A stretch of DNA of 64,000 nucleotides, from NCBI RefSeq assembly GCF_017354985.1, contig NZ_CP071501.1, forward strand, positions 2,685,501 through 2,749,500, given 5' to 3'. The notes beneath the pieces were generated by a model. That model did not search any database, was not told the origin of the DNA, and saw only the letters and a list, made by a program, of their open reading frames with translations. The stretch comes from Shewanella cyperi (GTDB taxonomy: Bacteria; Pseudomonadota; Gammaproteobacteria; Enterobacterales; Shewanellaceae). Below, piece after piece: positions 37,573 through 46,386 of this stretch (its first letter is position 1; each line of letters starts with the position of its first letter). Both the position numbers and the translations under genes were made by a program.

Positions 37573-37911
37573 ATGGCAATGGACATCAAACAGAGCAACG
37601 CGGCCAACGCTGCCCGCGTCCGCGCATCAAATACCCCTGCACAGCAGGTACAACAACAGTCTGCCAAGACCGAGCAAACCCAGGGTAACGGGGCAGCCCA
37701 CAAGAACGATTCTGTGGTCATCACCTCCCAGGCCCAACAACTGCAAGGCATTCAGTCGCGCATGGCCGCCCTGCCCGATGTGGATCAAAAGAAGATTGCC
37801 GAAATCAAGCAGGCCATAGCAGAAGGCCGCTATAAGGTGGACCCGGAAAAACTGGCCGCCAACATAGCCCGCTTTGAAAAGGATATGCAGGATCTCGATT
37901 CGGATGCCTGA
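37573..37911 (+). CDS. flgM: Anti-sigma-28 factor FlgM
   Basis: The 112-residue protein has a Gln/Ala-rich disordered first half and a C-terminal FlgM region (DSVVITSQAQQLQGIQSRMA to ADGRY-like EGRYKVDPEKLAANIARFEK), which binds sigma-28. When the hook is complete FlgM is exported and sigma-28 is freed. The ATG at 37573 has TTTGGAG upstream; an in-frame TTG four codons earlier lies within that ribosome site and is not used here. Confidence 0.95.
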   Translation: MAMDIKQSNAANAARVRASNTPAQQVQQQSAKTEQTQGNGAAHKNDSVVITSQAQQLQGIQSRMAALPDVDQKKIAEIKQAIAEGRYKVDPEKLAANIARFEKDMQDLDSDA

Positions 37912-37949
37912 ATCAGTGTGACCGACTGAAACGGAAAAGACTGAGCGCG

Positions 37950-37980
37950 AGCCCGGCCGACAGAGTTGGCCGGGCTTTTG
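37950..37980 (+). terminator. Terminator after flgM
   Basis: A nine-base stem (AGCCCGGCC / GGCCGGGCT) with a nine-base loop is followed by TTT. It lies 38 bases after the flgM stop and would at least reduce read-through into flgN. Confidence 0.85.
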
Positions 37981-38065
37981 CATTTATTTGCCTGTAAAGT
38001 AGGGGCAACGTCGATGTTTTTGACGCCTGCTTTTGATATTGTGTTTAACATCAGGGGACCCAGCA

Positions 38066-38497
38066 ATGACAGAACACACACTCCTCGCGCTGCTTACGCA
38101 ACAGCAACGCCTGCTTGATGGCCTGATGCAACTGATCACCGACGAAAAGCAGGCACTGATCCAACAAGCGGCAGAAGAGCTGTTGCGCTTAAGCGGCACC
38201 AAGGCCGAGTTACTGCAGGCCCTTCAGCACAACGACAAGCAACTGGAAGCCCATCCGGATCGGGCGCAGCTCAGTCAGGATGCAGAACTCAAGGCCAGGG
38301 TCGAGGACGCCAAAGAGCGTCTGGCACAGTGCCAACAGCTCAATGAACTCAATGGCCAACTGATAGAGCACAACCTCGCCAGCCTCAACCGCCTGGCCCA
38401 GGCACTGCAGGTCAGCCGCAATGCCAGTTCCCTGACCTATAACGACAAGGGCAAGACCTCGACCATCTCCACCCTGGGCAATGATTTCAGCGCTTAA
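38066..38497 (+). CDS. flgN: Flagellar export chaperone FlgN
   Basis: The 143-residue all-helical protein (TLLALLTQQQRLLDGLMQLI and KQALIQQAAEELLRLSGTK) ends with the small Ser/Thr tail SLTYNDKGKTS seen in FlgN proteins. FlgN is the export chaperone for FlgK and FlgL. The ATG at 38066 follows AGGGGA; the open frame upstream to 38033 has no ribosome site. It lies after flgM, as in most flagellar systems. Confidence 0.93.
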   Translation: MTEHTLLALLTQQQRLLDGLMQLITDEKQALIQQAAEELLRLSGTKAELLQALQHNDKQLEAHPDRAQLSQDAELKARVEDAKERLAQCQQLNELNGQLIEHNLASLNRLAQALQVSRNASSLTYNDKGKTSTISTLGNDFSA

Positions 38498-38517
38498 ACG
38501 GTCTTCCAGATAACACA

Positions 38518-38541
38518 AAACCCGGCCATGGCCGGGTTTAT
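38518..38541. terminator. Bidirectional terminator between flgN and flgP
   Basis: A perfect palindrome (AAACCCGGC / GCCGGGTTT around CATG) lies 20 bases after flgN and 20 bases after flgP, whose genes converge. A- and T-rich flanks on both sides fit two-way termination. Confidence 0.85.
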
Positions 38542-38560
38542 TGTCAGCAAGTCAGTTCCC

Positions 38561-39013
38561 CTAGAAATAGGTGACGTCTTTCACCTTCTGCGGCCTGTGG
38601 GTCTGCTGATACAGGGCCCATACCAAGGCAAAATCCAGTTCCAGCTCGGTGACGTAGTGATCACCTGTGGGGTAACTCTTGACCACCCGGGCGCCGCGGA
38701 TCACCCCGGAGACGCTGGCCTTGACCTTGTCATCGGCCACCATCCAGTCGTTGACACTGGTGCCGGCACTGATGTTCTGGCCATAAACCTGCTCGGCCAA
38801 CTCCCGATAGGCGGCAATCTTGGAGGCCTGCATCGCCAGCAATACCTTCTGGGATTGCTCCTTGGCCGGTTGACTGTCCAGGGGCGCGTAGCCTATGGCG
38901 GTAATTTTGGGGAAGCTTTCCGGCGCTTCGGTTTCCCACTGTACATAGCGATCGCGGCCGGCGCAGCCGCCCAGAGCCAATGCCGCCACTAGGCACAGCA
39001 TCAAATGTTTCAT
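38561..39013 (-). CDS. flgP: Flagellar outer-membrane lipoprotein FlgP
   Basis: The 150-residue protein is a lipoprotein with lipobox LGGC (Cys17) and a body containing AMQASKIAAYRELAEQVYGQ and VSGVIRGARVVKSYPTGDHY, the LPP20/FlgP pattern. FlgP is part of the outer-membrane disk around polar flagella in Vibrio and Campylobacter. Its start overlaps the flgO end by four bases. It is probably read from the sigma-28-like promoter before flgO. Confidence 0.92.
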   Translation of the reverse strand: MKHLMLCLVAALALGGCAGRDRYVQWETEAPESFPKITAIGYAPLDSQPAKEQSQKVLLAMQASKIAAYRELAEQVYGQNISAGTSVNDWMVADDKVKASVSGVIRGARVVKSYPTGDHYVTELELDFALVWALYQQTHRPQKVKDVTYF

Positions 39014-39642
39014 GGTCTGTCTCCCAATACCTTTACCTTGTCCTCGCCACGCTGCTCATAGCGATACAGCAGACCATCGCGGGACACCACTTTTTCCGAT
39101 TGTGCCAGGTAGCCGGTCAATTGTGCCGGAGCCACAAAGGCTTGTGATGCCGCCACCACCCGCTTGTTTCCTGTGTCAACGATTCGGCTGTTCAGCACCA
39201 GGCCGTCTTTGGCCAGGCTCATGCTGGACACCAGCACATGGGCCACATCGATATTCTGCCCCAACTGTTGCCAGTCGCGGCTGAGCAACAAGTCGCCCTG
39301 GGCCGTTACCCGCACCGCCTCTCCAAGATTCAAATCCACCACGTTGAAATAACGGGCATGGAGGGCAGCCATCAAACCTTGCTGCAACTGTTGGGCCAAT
39401 TCATTACTGCCGCGAAAATCCGCCACGGAAACCGGGGTCGCCACCAGCAGGGGCTGCTCGGGCAACAGGCCATCGTTTTGCTGCAGCAGCTCGTTGACCA
39501 TCTGCTGCGCCAATACATTGACCTGGCCTCGGGTCGGATAGCCCTCGGCTTGGTAAAGAGATTCTCTGGGCAGGGATTCGGCCAAACCGGCCATGGGCGT
39601 CAGCAGCGCCAGCACTGTGGCAATAATTAGGCTTTTATTCAT
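39010..39642 (-). CDS. flgO: Flagellar outer-membrane protein FlgO
   Basis: The 210-residue form starts with a signal peptide (MNKSLIIATVLALLTPMAGL to AES). The FlgO domain follows, with TPVSVADFRGSNELAQQLQQ and INVAHVLVSS-type segments (QNIDVAHVLVSSMSLAKDGL). FlgO supports outer-membrane passage of the polar flagellum. The frame extends upstream to 39741, but the signal peptide fixes the start at 39642. It is divergent from flgT and overlaps flgP. Confidence 0.92.
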   Translation of the reverse strand: MNKSLIIATVLALLTPMAGLAESLPRESLYQAEGYPTRGQVNVLAQQMVNELLQQNDGLLPEQPLLVATPVSVADFRGSNELAQQLQQGLMAALHARYFNVVDLNLGEAVRVTAQGDLLLSRDWQQLGQNIDVAHVLVSSMSLAKDGLVLNSRIVDTGNKRVVAASQAFVAPAQLTGYLAQSEKVVSRDGLLYRYEQRGEDKVKVLGDRP

Positions 39643-39721
39643 TTCCAACCACCTGATAATGAGGGAAAATTTGCTGTCGAACTCCTGTCCGATGCCATGT
39701 CCCCCGACTGGGGATAGTCTC

Positions 39722-39748
39722 TTATCGGCCCGGGGCGGCAAAACTTGA
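39722..39748 (-). promoter_or_regulatory. Sigma-28 promoter of flgO-flgP
   Basis: The minus strand has TCAAGTTT, then at exact spacing a perfect GCCGATAA (TCAA-N15-GCCGATAA). The leader to flgO is about 70 bases. Confidence 0.85.
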
Positions 39749-39778
39749 CCCCGCTTAGTTGCCGCAATGCAATTATTC

Positions 39779-39793
39779 AGGCACGCATCTTGC
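39779..39793 (+). promoter_or_regulatory. Sigma-54-type promoter before flgT
   Basis: The plus strand reads AGGCACGCATCTTGC, matching TGGCAC-N5-TTGC except for the first base, with GG and GC 12 bases apart. It lies 75 bases before the flgT ATG and back to back with the flgO promoter. Confidence 0.75.
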
Positions 39794-39867
39794 TTTAGTT
39801 CAGGTCGAAGGTGAGCGGACGCCGGTGTCCGCCGCCAAACCTGTTTACTCCGGGAGGATATTCGCCC

Positions 39868-41001
39868 ATGCGTACCCTATTGCTGCTGCTGGCCCTGGTG
39901 TCCGGCCCCGGCGTCGCCCAATGGCAGCAGGCCACGGGCGAAGCCATCATAGTTGACGGCGATGTCGCCAAGGCCCGTGAACAAGCCGTGGCCCAGGCCA
40001 TCAGCTATGCCGGACTTGCCAGTGGTGCCAGCTTTAATGCCGAGCAACAGGTGGTCAATGGCCGCCTGACCCAGAATACCCTGACCCTGGCACAAATGCT
40101 GATGACCAACCGCATCGAGCTTATCAGCGAAGAGATCCGCCACAACAAGCTGACGGTCAAACTGCAGCTTGAACTCCTGGATGATGTCGAGCCCAACTGC
40201 GCCAAGGGCCAGCTCAAGGCCGCCATCTTTCTGCCCCAGGCGCAGATCCGCGACCGCGCCCAGCTGCGCCACGGCCAGTTGACCCAATTGCCCGCCGCCA
40301 TTTCCCGTCGGCTGGGGGCGCAATTGGAACGCACTTCCAGCACCGGCTTTATTCATCTGGCCGCCGACAAGGTGCTGGCCATGGGCAGTGGCGGCAATCG
40401 TTTGCCGTCCTGGCTTGCCGACAGCAGCGACAGCCAATATGTGCTGCTGCCCGAGCTGATGGACGTAGCCACCGAACCTGCCGAATCCTCCATGCTGGGG
40501 CTGTGGCACAGCGATCCACTGCGCCAGTTCCGTTTGCGGCTGACCCTGTACCACGGCATCAGCGGCGAAGTGATCTGGCAGAACGAACTGGACACCTCGG
40601 CGCCCTGGGAATTTGAGTTGCAGGCCAGCGTCGACCCCGACAGCGACCGCTTCTGGCGCTCCGCCTATGGCCGCGGCATAGACAAGCTGCTGGCCGACGC
40701 CGGCCGCGCCATGGATGAGGCGCTGATGTGTCGCCCCGTACTCGGCCAGGTGGTGGCCCGCGAAGGCGAAACCCTGATCATCAACCTCGGCCGCCGCCAT
40801 GGCCTGAAAAATGGCGATGAGCTGCAGCTGGTCTTGACCCACAATATCGGCGACCGCCTGTCGCGGATGCGTACCCTTGCCAATAATTCACATACAAACA
40901 TCAAGATAGAGCAAGTGACCGAAGACAGTGCCATTGCGGTGCTCAAGGGCCAGCAGGCGACCTTGAATATTCAGCTCAACGACATAGCGATTAAGATTTA
41001 A
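39868..41001 (+). CDS. flgT: Flagellar H-ring/assembly protein FlgT
   Basis: The 377-residue protein has a signal peptide (MRTLLLLLALVSGPGVAQ), an N-terminal domain with GDVAKAREQAVAQAISYAGL, and a C-terminal part with LIINLGRRHGLKNGDELQL, the pattern of FlgT. In Vibrio FlgT forms the H-ring outside the L and P rings and helps stator placement. The start at 39868 follows CGGGAGG; the upstream open frame would begin before the signal peptide. It ends 55 bases before tRNA-Arg. Confidence 0.92.
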   Translation: MRTLLLLLALVSGPGVAQWQQATGEAIIVDGDVAKAREQAVAQAISYAGLASGASFNAEQQVVNGRLTQNTLTLAQMLMTNRIELISEEIRHNKLTVKLQLELLDDVEPNCAKGQLKAAIFLPQAQIRDRAQLRHGQLTQLPAAISRRLGAQLERTSSTGFIHLAADKVLAMGSGGNRLPSWLADSSDSQYVLLPELMDVATEPAESSMLGLWHSDPLRQFRLRLTLYHGISGEVIWQNELDTSAPWEFELQASVDPDSDRFWRSAYGRGIDKLLADAGRAMDEALMCRPVLGQVVAREGETLIINLGRRHGLKNGDELQLVLTHNIGDRLSRMRTLANNSHTNIKIEQVTEDSAIAVLKGQQATLNIQLNDIAIKI

Positions 41002-41041
41002 GCAATTAAAATTCAAGACTTTTAATCGGAGCCAAAACCAG

Positions 41042-41047
41042 TATAAT
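41042..41047 (+). promoter_or_regulatory. -10 box of the tRNA-Arg promoter
   Basis: A perfect TATAAT lies 10 bases before the tRNA. No strong -35 was seen at 16-18 bases; the region there reads ACTTTTA. Confidence 0.5.
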
Positions 41048-41056
41048 CAGCTGCGT

Positions 41057-41130
<74 letters not shown>

Positions 41131-41132
<2 letters not shown>

Positions 41133-41178
41133 GTCACTTCTGCTTGTGACTGCTTGCACAAGTTTCAAGCTTTTCTTT
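41131..41178 (+). terminator. Probable terminator after tRNA-Arg
   Basis: Overlapping hairpins (CAGTCAC/GTGACTG, or GCTTG/CAAGC followed by TTTTCTTT) lie directly after the tRNA. The second ends in a T-rich run. The alternative pairings make the exact end uncertain. Confidence 0.45.
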
Positions 41179-41307
41179 CAGTTCCTCTTTTTCTGCCAAT
41201 TTTTGTGTTTCTGTTGCCGCGACAGTATCTGTATTGATCGGCTGTGCCGCCTATGTGCCGCCACCACCGTGGCAATATCTTGCTTCAACTGCAACTTCCG
41301 GCATCTG

Positions 41308-41446
41308 ATGCCATTAATCACCTGCCGTGGGCCTTCGCACTGCTACTCCAGTGACACGGCATGAATATGTCCCTATAGCCTCCCCTCGCCATCCATGGCT
41401 CGGACGGTCACTGGCGCAGCAGTGCAAGCTCAGGGTGTTCCACTCC
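41308..41446. repeat. 139-base direct repeat, copy A
   Basis: Starts ATGCCATTAATCACCTGC and ends GGTGTTCCACTCC. It shares its length, both ends and most internal positions with copy B. Within the copy, GCACTGCT (41337-41344) faces AGCAGTGC (41419-41426), so the single strand can fold. Confidence 0.8.
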
Positions 41447-41781
41447 AGCTGTGGACTTATCATCCAAGAGCCCGAATGAAAGCAAATGCCAGACTGTTGC
41501 ACCGATTCCCCCTTTGGAGCCGCCGAGGATGTTGGGCAAGAAACGGCAACAACCGAGGCAGGAAGCCGAGGTAGCGACAGTCGAGCATGGAGGCGAGTCT
41601 GTCGCGTTGGCCGTTTCGCCCATAAATCCGAGGGGCCTTCGGCTCCGATCGGGGGCATCCTTTGGGTTGCAAGGGGCTTTGGATGAGCAAAGCCCCTTGC
41701 CCGGGTGTGGGTTGGAGACCCACGACTTTGTGCCGCTGGCAAAGCGGCAATCTCTTGAGGTGATGCAGCATCCACCTTTTA

Positions 41782-41920
41782 ATGCAATTAATCACCTGCG
41801 GTGGGCCTTCGCACTGCTACCCCAGTAACACGCCGTGAATCCATCCCTGGAGGCTCAACGGCGACGTCCTGTCGCCGATGGTCACTGGTGCAGCAGTGCA
41901 AGCTAAAGGTGTTCCACTCC
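41782..41920. repeat. 139-base direct repeat, copy B
   Basis: Starts ATGCAATTAATCACCTGC and ends GGTGTTCCACTCC, 474 bases from copy A. It has the same facing GCACTGCT/AGCAGTGC pair and, inside, a perfect CGGCGAC/GTCGCCG hairpin that copy A lacks. Differences from copy A cluster in the middle. Confidence 0.8.
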
Positions 41921-42530
41921 GACATTGCTCAACCGTCCAGCACCGATAAAGAGCAAATAACCAAGCTCACATCTAAAGCCAACACATTCCGCCAAACCAG
42001 CCTGGCATCCAAGATATGAAAGAAAGGATTTTCATGCTTAAACAGCATGCCAGCACATATCTTATGATCCCGCACAAGTTTTTGTAATAAATGGCAAATA
42101 TCCTACAGACGACGAATAAGAGCTGTGGTAAGTTCGGATTAATTGAAGCACATGTATCATACAATCAAAACTTTACAGAACGCAGGAAACTTGTAGTCCA
42201 AATTCAAGGATGGTGGCGTGCCTGAAGGGCAAGCGATAGTACAGTTTCTGTCACTTAGCAGGAGCTGAAGGACTTCTGGCCCGCTAAGCAGATCGATAAC
42301 TTATTTCAATTCTCAGTTTAGGGATACTAATATGATTAGCAGGGATTGCGTCTTCAAGTCGCTTACTTTATTTCTAGGTCTAACTTTTTCTGATCACACA
42401 TATTATTGCTCTTTTTTCTTCTACAAAAGGCATTCTTTCTGTTGTTCATTGAATGACAATTCAAGCTAGAAATACAGTCAACTTTAGATTAAATATAAAA
42501 AATAAATTATATAAAAATGAGTAATTAAAA

Positions 42531-44525
42531 ATGAGCGAAAAAACATACCCAGGGATTCACCCATTATTTAAGGACTCTCATTTTAATGAGGTCGAGAAAA
42601 AAATAATAGATACATTATCTAAAGAATTTTTTATAACAAATGGAGGTGAAGAAATAAAACTTGGATATAACAGCGTTTATAAATACATAATACTAAACCC
42701 TACAGAAATCTACACTGACATGTTTAACTTAGATAGGGAAATAATTGTTGTATTCAGTAACTATGAGAGCATCCAGGCACGAACACTAGATGTATTTGAA
42801 TATATTTTAAAGAAACACTCATCACTAAGAATAGAAAAAATTTGCAACATACTTGTAAGTGCTGACTCTAATGTAGAGAACTCCTTGGAAACCTTGGTAA
42901 AAAATGAACCAGAGACTCAAGTAATTATTCCGTTTTCATACAGTGAACTCGATAAAGTAAAGGACTCATTTTTCTTCAGAAATAGATTTAGGAAGTATTT
43001 CTACACTCGTGATCTTTTTGCGTTTGAAGCTCCACTGAAGAAAGATATATACTTTTTTGGACGAAATGACCTCATACAAGAACTAACTAATAGATTGAAA
43101 AGCGGTGAAAACTCTGGATTATTTGGACTAAGAAAGACAGGAAAGACATCACTGATAAATGGTATAGAAAGAAATCTTTTAAAAGATAAAATAAGATCAG
43201 CCATTATTGACTGCCAAGAAACTTCTTTTAATCAGAGACGTTGGAATGAAGCATTATTTTATTTATGTTTGAAAGTAAAAGAATATATTAACATTGAATT
43301 GGAAATACCTGACGAGTCAAAATTCACAGAGAAAGATGCCTCTCACTTAACAGAAAATTTCTTAAAGGAATGCAGAAAAGGTTTAACTGGGCCAATATTT
43401 CTTATATTTGACGAAATAGAGAATATTTCGAGAACAACAGCCCCAGCTGAACACTGGTGTAATGGCAAGGACTTTGCGTTGTTTTGGCAAACGCTAAGAT
43501 CAATTTTCCAACGAAATACAAATCTAATTTCTTACTTAATTGTAGGAACCAACCCAACCTGTATAGAATTGCCAAAAATAGACAACATTGACAACCCTAT
43601 CTTTAATCACTTCAACCCAGTTTACATACCTGGATTTCAAGTAAAAGACACTAGAGAAATGGTGCGTAAGCTCGGAAAAAGAATGGGATTAAGATTCGAG
43701 GAAAACGTATACTCTAAACTCACGGATGACTTCGGTGGACACCCATTTTTAATGAGGCATGTTTGCAGCCTAATATCCAAGGAAGTTAAGGAACTAGAAA
43801 GACCAGTGGATATTGGCAGAAATTCATATAGGGAAGCTAAAGATGAATTCATTGTCAACCACTCCAACTACCTTGAGATGATAATAAGTGTACTCAAGGA
43901 CTATTATCCTGATGAATACGAAATGCTATCAATGTTAGCAAATGATGATATATCAACATTTAATGACTTTGCAGATCTACATCCATCATATACAGCACAT
44001 CTTTTAGGATATGGCTTGATAAGAAGAGAGAGATGTGGTTTTGATTTCAATATAGATTCAATAAGAGAATATATATTAGACAAATCAAAATATAAGAAAA
44101 TTGGACTTACTATGGAAGAAAAATGGAGTGAAATATCCAAAAGAAGAAATGCTTCAGAGTTAAAACTTAGAAAACTTGTTAGATTTTTACTAAAGGCCCA
44201 AATGGGTGCTCAAGAAGCCAGAGAGACTATTCTAAATATTTTTGGCGAGCCTAGAAAATCCAAACTATCAAATCTATCATACGATGAATTATTTGATGCA
44301 AATAAAAGTGAGATCTACTTTCTCGATTTAGGGAAAATTATTTCGAAGCAATGGGATGTGTTTAAAAACTCATTTGATAAAACAAAGCAAGAAACATTCA
44401 AGCAATTAGAATTTATTAATTCATCTCGTGGAGATGCTCACGCTAAAGTGATATCCGATGAACAATTTTCTTACTTCAGACTTTGCATGAGCAATTTAGA
44501 AAATGATCTCGGAGATATGCTGTAA
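42531..44525 (+). CDS. P-loop ATPase (AAA/STAND-like) with a HEPN-like C-terminus; candidate accessory or defence gene
   Basis: The 664-residue protein has an unassigned N-terminal domain (about residues 1-170), then FFGRNDLIQEL and Walker A GLRKTGKTS (about 192-206), a Walker B-type IFLIFDEIENISR (about 293-305) and YLIVGTNPTCIE, the ORC/Cdc6-like or STAND ATPase layout. A winged-helix-like segment follows, with GHPFLMRHVCSLISKE. The last 40 residues contain INSSRGDAHAKVISDEQF, resembling the Arg/His motif of HEPN domains in related ATPases. It is far more AT-rich than its neighbours, stands alone and lies after a tRNA gene: signs of transfer. Function is not known from the sequence. Confidence 0.8.
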   Translation: MSEKTYPGIHPLFKDSHFNEVEKKIIDTLSKEFFITNGGEEIKLGYNSVYKYIILNPTEIYTDMFNLDREIIVVFSNYESIQARTLDVFEYILKKHSSLRIEKICNILVSADSNVENSLETLVKNEPETQVIIPFSYSELDKVKDSFFFRNRFRKYFYTRDLFAFEAPLKKDIYFFGRNDLIQELTNRLKSGENSGLFGLRKTGKTSLINGIERNLLKDKIRSAIIDCQETSFNQRRWNEALFYLCLKVKEYINIELEIPDESKFTEKDASHLTENFLKECRKGLTGPIFLIFDEIENISRTTAPAEHWCNGKDFALFWQTLRSIFQRNTNLISYLIVGTNPTCIELPKIDNIDNPIFNHFNPVYIPGFQVKDTREMVRKLGKRMGLRFEENVYSKLTDDFGGHPFLMRHVCSLISKEVKELERPVDIGRNSYREAKDEFIVNHSNYLEMIISVLKDYYPDEYEMLSMLANDDISTFNDFADLHPSYTAHLLGYGLIRRERCGFDFNIDSIREYILDKSKYKKIGLTMEEKWSEISKRRNASELKLRKLVRFLLKAQMGAQEARETILNIFGEPRKSKLSNLSYDELFDANKSEIYFLDLGKIISKQWDVFKNSFDKTKQETFKQLEFINSSRGDAHAKVISDEQFSYFRLCMSNLENDLGDML

Positions 44526-44606
44526 CTAGCCTCCATAATTTGCATGCAAATCATGTTTTTAGCGCGGTTTGTTAAAAAGGTATTTTAATTTTTGCTGTTT
44601 CATCTA

Positions 44607-44630
44607 CTCTCGCCGCTCTTGCGGCGAGAG
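44607..44630. terminator. Hairpin between the ATPase gene and the chemoreceptor gene
   Basis: A perfect 10-base stem (CTCTCGCCGC / GCGGCGAGAG) with a TCTT loop lies between two convergent genes. Neither side has a strong T-run (TTCCCTT on plus). It also marks roughly where base composition returns to that of the host. Confidence 0.55.
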
Positions 44631-44745
44631 TTCCCTTCCTGAATTTCAACGCTGCCTCACCAGCCCACCACCATCGGCAATAGCACGTACCGACAATGGG
44701 GCGCCCTACTTCCCACCACATCGCTGGAGCAGGATGATTGGTCCA

Positions 44746-46386
44746 TTACACCTTAAACACCGCGATAAGACTCTCCATCTGCCGGGAGTCTTCGGCGATC
44801 CGATCGCTGGTTTGGCCGACGGTTTCGCTCTTGGACTGATTGTCGCGGGAGATGTCGTTGATCCGGGTGATGTTCAGGTTGAGCTCGGCAATGACGGCGC
44901 TTTGCTCATCGGTGGCGGTGGCGATGTGGACGTTCATATCATTGATTTCGCCGATGGCCTGTTTTATCAGGCCGAGGGCGTCCATGGCCTGGGCGGTTTC
45001 GGCGACGGTTTTGTCGGACTGTTCCCGGGCCCGGGCTACCGAGGCATTGACCTTATCCACCGAGCCGCGGATAGCTTCGATGATGGCGTTGATTTCGCGG
45101 GTGGATTCCTGGGTGCGGCTGGCCAGGGTTCTCACTTCGTCGGCAACGACCGCAAAGCCCCGTCCGGCTTCGCCGGCCCTGGCGGCTTCGATGGCGGCAT
45201 TGAGTGCCAGCAGGTTGGTTTGCTCGGCAATGCCGACGATAACATCGAGTATCTGGCCGATTTCGCCTGAGCTGACCTTGAGCGCCTGGACCACATCCGA
45301 GGTCACCTCAAGTTCACCGGAAAGCTGGCGTATGTTGCCCATGGCATGGTTCACCACTTGGTTGGTGCTGTCGGCCTGATTGTCGGCATCGGCGGCCGAG
45401 CGGGCGGCGAGCTGGGCATTGGAGGCCACTTCCGAGGCGGTGGCGGCCATTTGGTTAATGGCGGTAGCCACGCTTTCGGTTTCCTGCTGCATTTTGTGGG
45501 TCGCGCTTGCCGCTTCGTGGGCGACTTTGGACAGGTCGGTGGCCAGGTTTTTACTGTCGTCAACCGAGTCACGCACCGAGCTGACCAGGGTTTGAATTCT
45601 GCCGATAAAGGCGTTGAAGTACAGAGCCACCTGAGTCAGCTCATCATTGCCCCGCTCCGCCAGCCTCAGGGTCAGGTTGCCCTCGCCCTCGGCGATATTT
45701 TTAAAGGCGCTGAGGGTTTCTCTTAAGGGCTCGGTCACGCTGTGGCTTATCATCAGCAGCAGCGCCAGTACCGGGCCCCACACCAGAATGAAGATAAGCA
45801 GGTATTGCCAGGTAAATTCACGCTTTTGGGCGGCAATGTCATCGATGTAGATGCCGGTGCCGACTATCCAATCCCAGTCATTGAAGCGTTTGACCACTGT
45901 CATTTTCGGGCTGGGTTCGTCGGCGTCGGGTTTATTCCACATATAGCTGACCAGGCCCGATTCGCTGCGGTCGGTGACACGGATCATGTCAGCGAACAGC
46001 TTGACGCCGTTCGGATCGGCCATGGCCAGCACGCTGGTGCCCTCAAGCTTTTTGGCAAAAGGGTGCTGGATCATCATCCCCTGCCGGTCGATGGTGAAGT
46101 AGTATTCCTTGCCCGCGTATCTCATGCTGTCGAGCTCCGCCAGTGCCTTGGCCTTGGCATCGGCTTCGGTGAGCTGCCCGCTGCGGGCCTTGGCGTGGAA
46201 GTCACTGACTATGCTGATGGCGACATCGGTCAAGGCCTGCAGCCGCGCTTCCTTTTCCTGTACCAGCACGGAATCCATGCTGCGCAGTGCATAGGCAAAC
46301 ATCAGCAAGGTAGCCAGCAACGACAGCACCAGCATCAACAAAATGCGGCGGGATATTTTGTAGTTTCTCAGGAATTTGCCAAGCAT
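44746..46386 (-). CDS. Methyl-accepting chemotaxis protein (single Cache domain)
   Basis: The 546-residue receptor has an N-terminal membrane helix (about residues 13-33), a periplasmic Cache-type sensor (about 40-185, with [20 protein letters not shown] and [14 protein letters not shown]), a second helix near 200, a HAMP domain and a cytoplasmic signalling domain with the hairpin tip [20 protein letters not shown]. The ligand is unknown; Cache_2 domains of this type often sense small organic acids. The ATG at 46386 with GAGGTG upstream is chosen over a frame reaching 46560. It is convergent with the ATPase gene. Confidence 0.94.
   Translation of the reverse strand: MLGKFLRNYKISRRILLMLVLSLLATLLMFAYALRSMDSVLVQEKEARLQALTDVAISIVSDFHAKARSGQLTEADAKAKALAELDSMRYAGKEYYFTIDRQGMMIQHPFAKKLEGTSVLAMADPNGVKLFADMIRVTDRSESGLVSYMWNKPDADEPSPKMTVVKRFNDWDWIVGTGIYIDDIAAQKREFTWQYLLIFILVWGPVLALLLMISHSVTEPLRETLSAFKNIAEGEGNLTLRLAERGNDELTQVALYFNAFIGRIQTLVSSVRDSVDDSKNLATDLSKVAHEAASATHKMQQETESVATAINQMAATASEVASNAQLAARSAADADNQADSTNQVVNHAMGNIRQLSGELEVTSDVVQALKVSSGEIGQILDVIVGIAEQTNLLALNAAIEAARAGEAGRGFAVVADEVRTLASRTQESTREINAIIEAIRGSVDKVNASVARAREQSDKTVAETAQAMDALGLIKQAIGEINDMNVHIATATDEQSAVIAELNLNITRINDISRDNQSKSETVGQTSDRIAEDSRQMESLIAVFKV

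Larger units (their letters stand above)
41133..42530. other. Accessory stretch after tRNA-Arg without a convincing gene
   Basis: This 1.4-kb gap has no reading frame I can support. It holds two copies of a 139-base direct repeat with a GC-rich spacer between them, containing several short palindromes (for example AAGGGGCTTTG / CAAAGCCCCTT near 41670-41700). From about 42000 onward it turns AT-rich and leads into the ATPase gene. Short frames on both strands here look like by-products of composition. Confidence 0.6.

Noticed and set aside
41314..41775. Minus-strand 153-residue frame and other small frames in the repeat region
   Set aside because: The frame spans copy A and the spacer, is rich in Ser, Pro and Arg without a domain or ribosome site, and is best seen as a by-product of the repeat.
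42229..42300. Possible remnant of an insertion-sequence gene
   Set aside because: The short GC-richer segment has stop codons in the only suggestive frame, and no inverted ends or transposase motifs could be shown.
44569..45270. Plus-strand frame opposite the chemoreceptor gene
   Set aside because: Its translation is Gly/Asp-rich, mirrors the receptor coding strand and overlaps a gene with certain domains.
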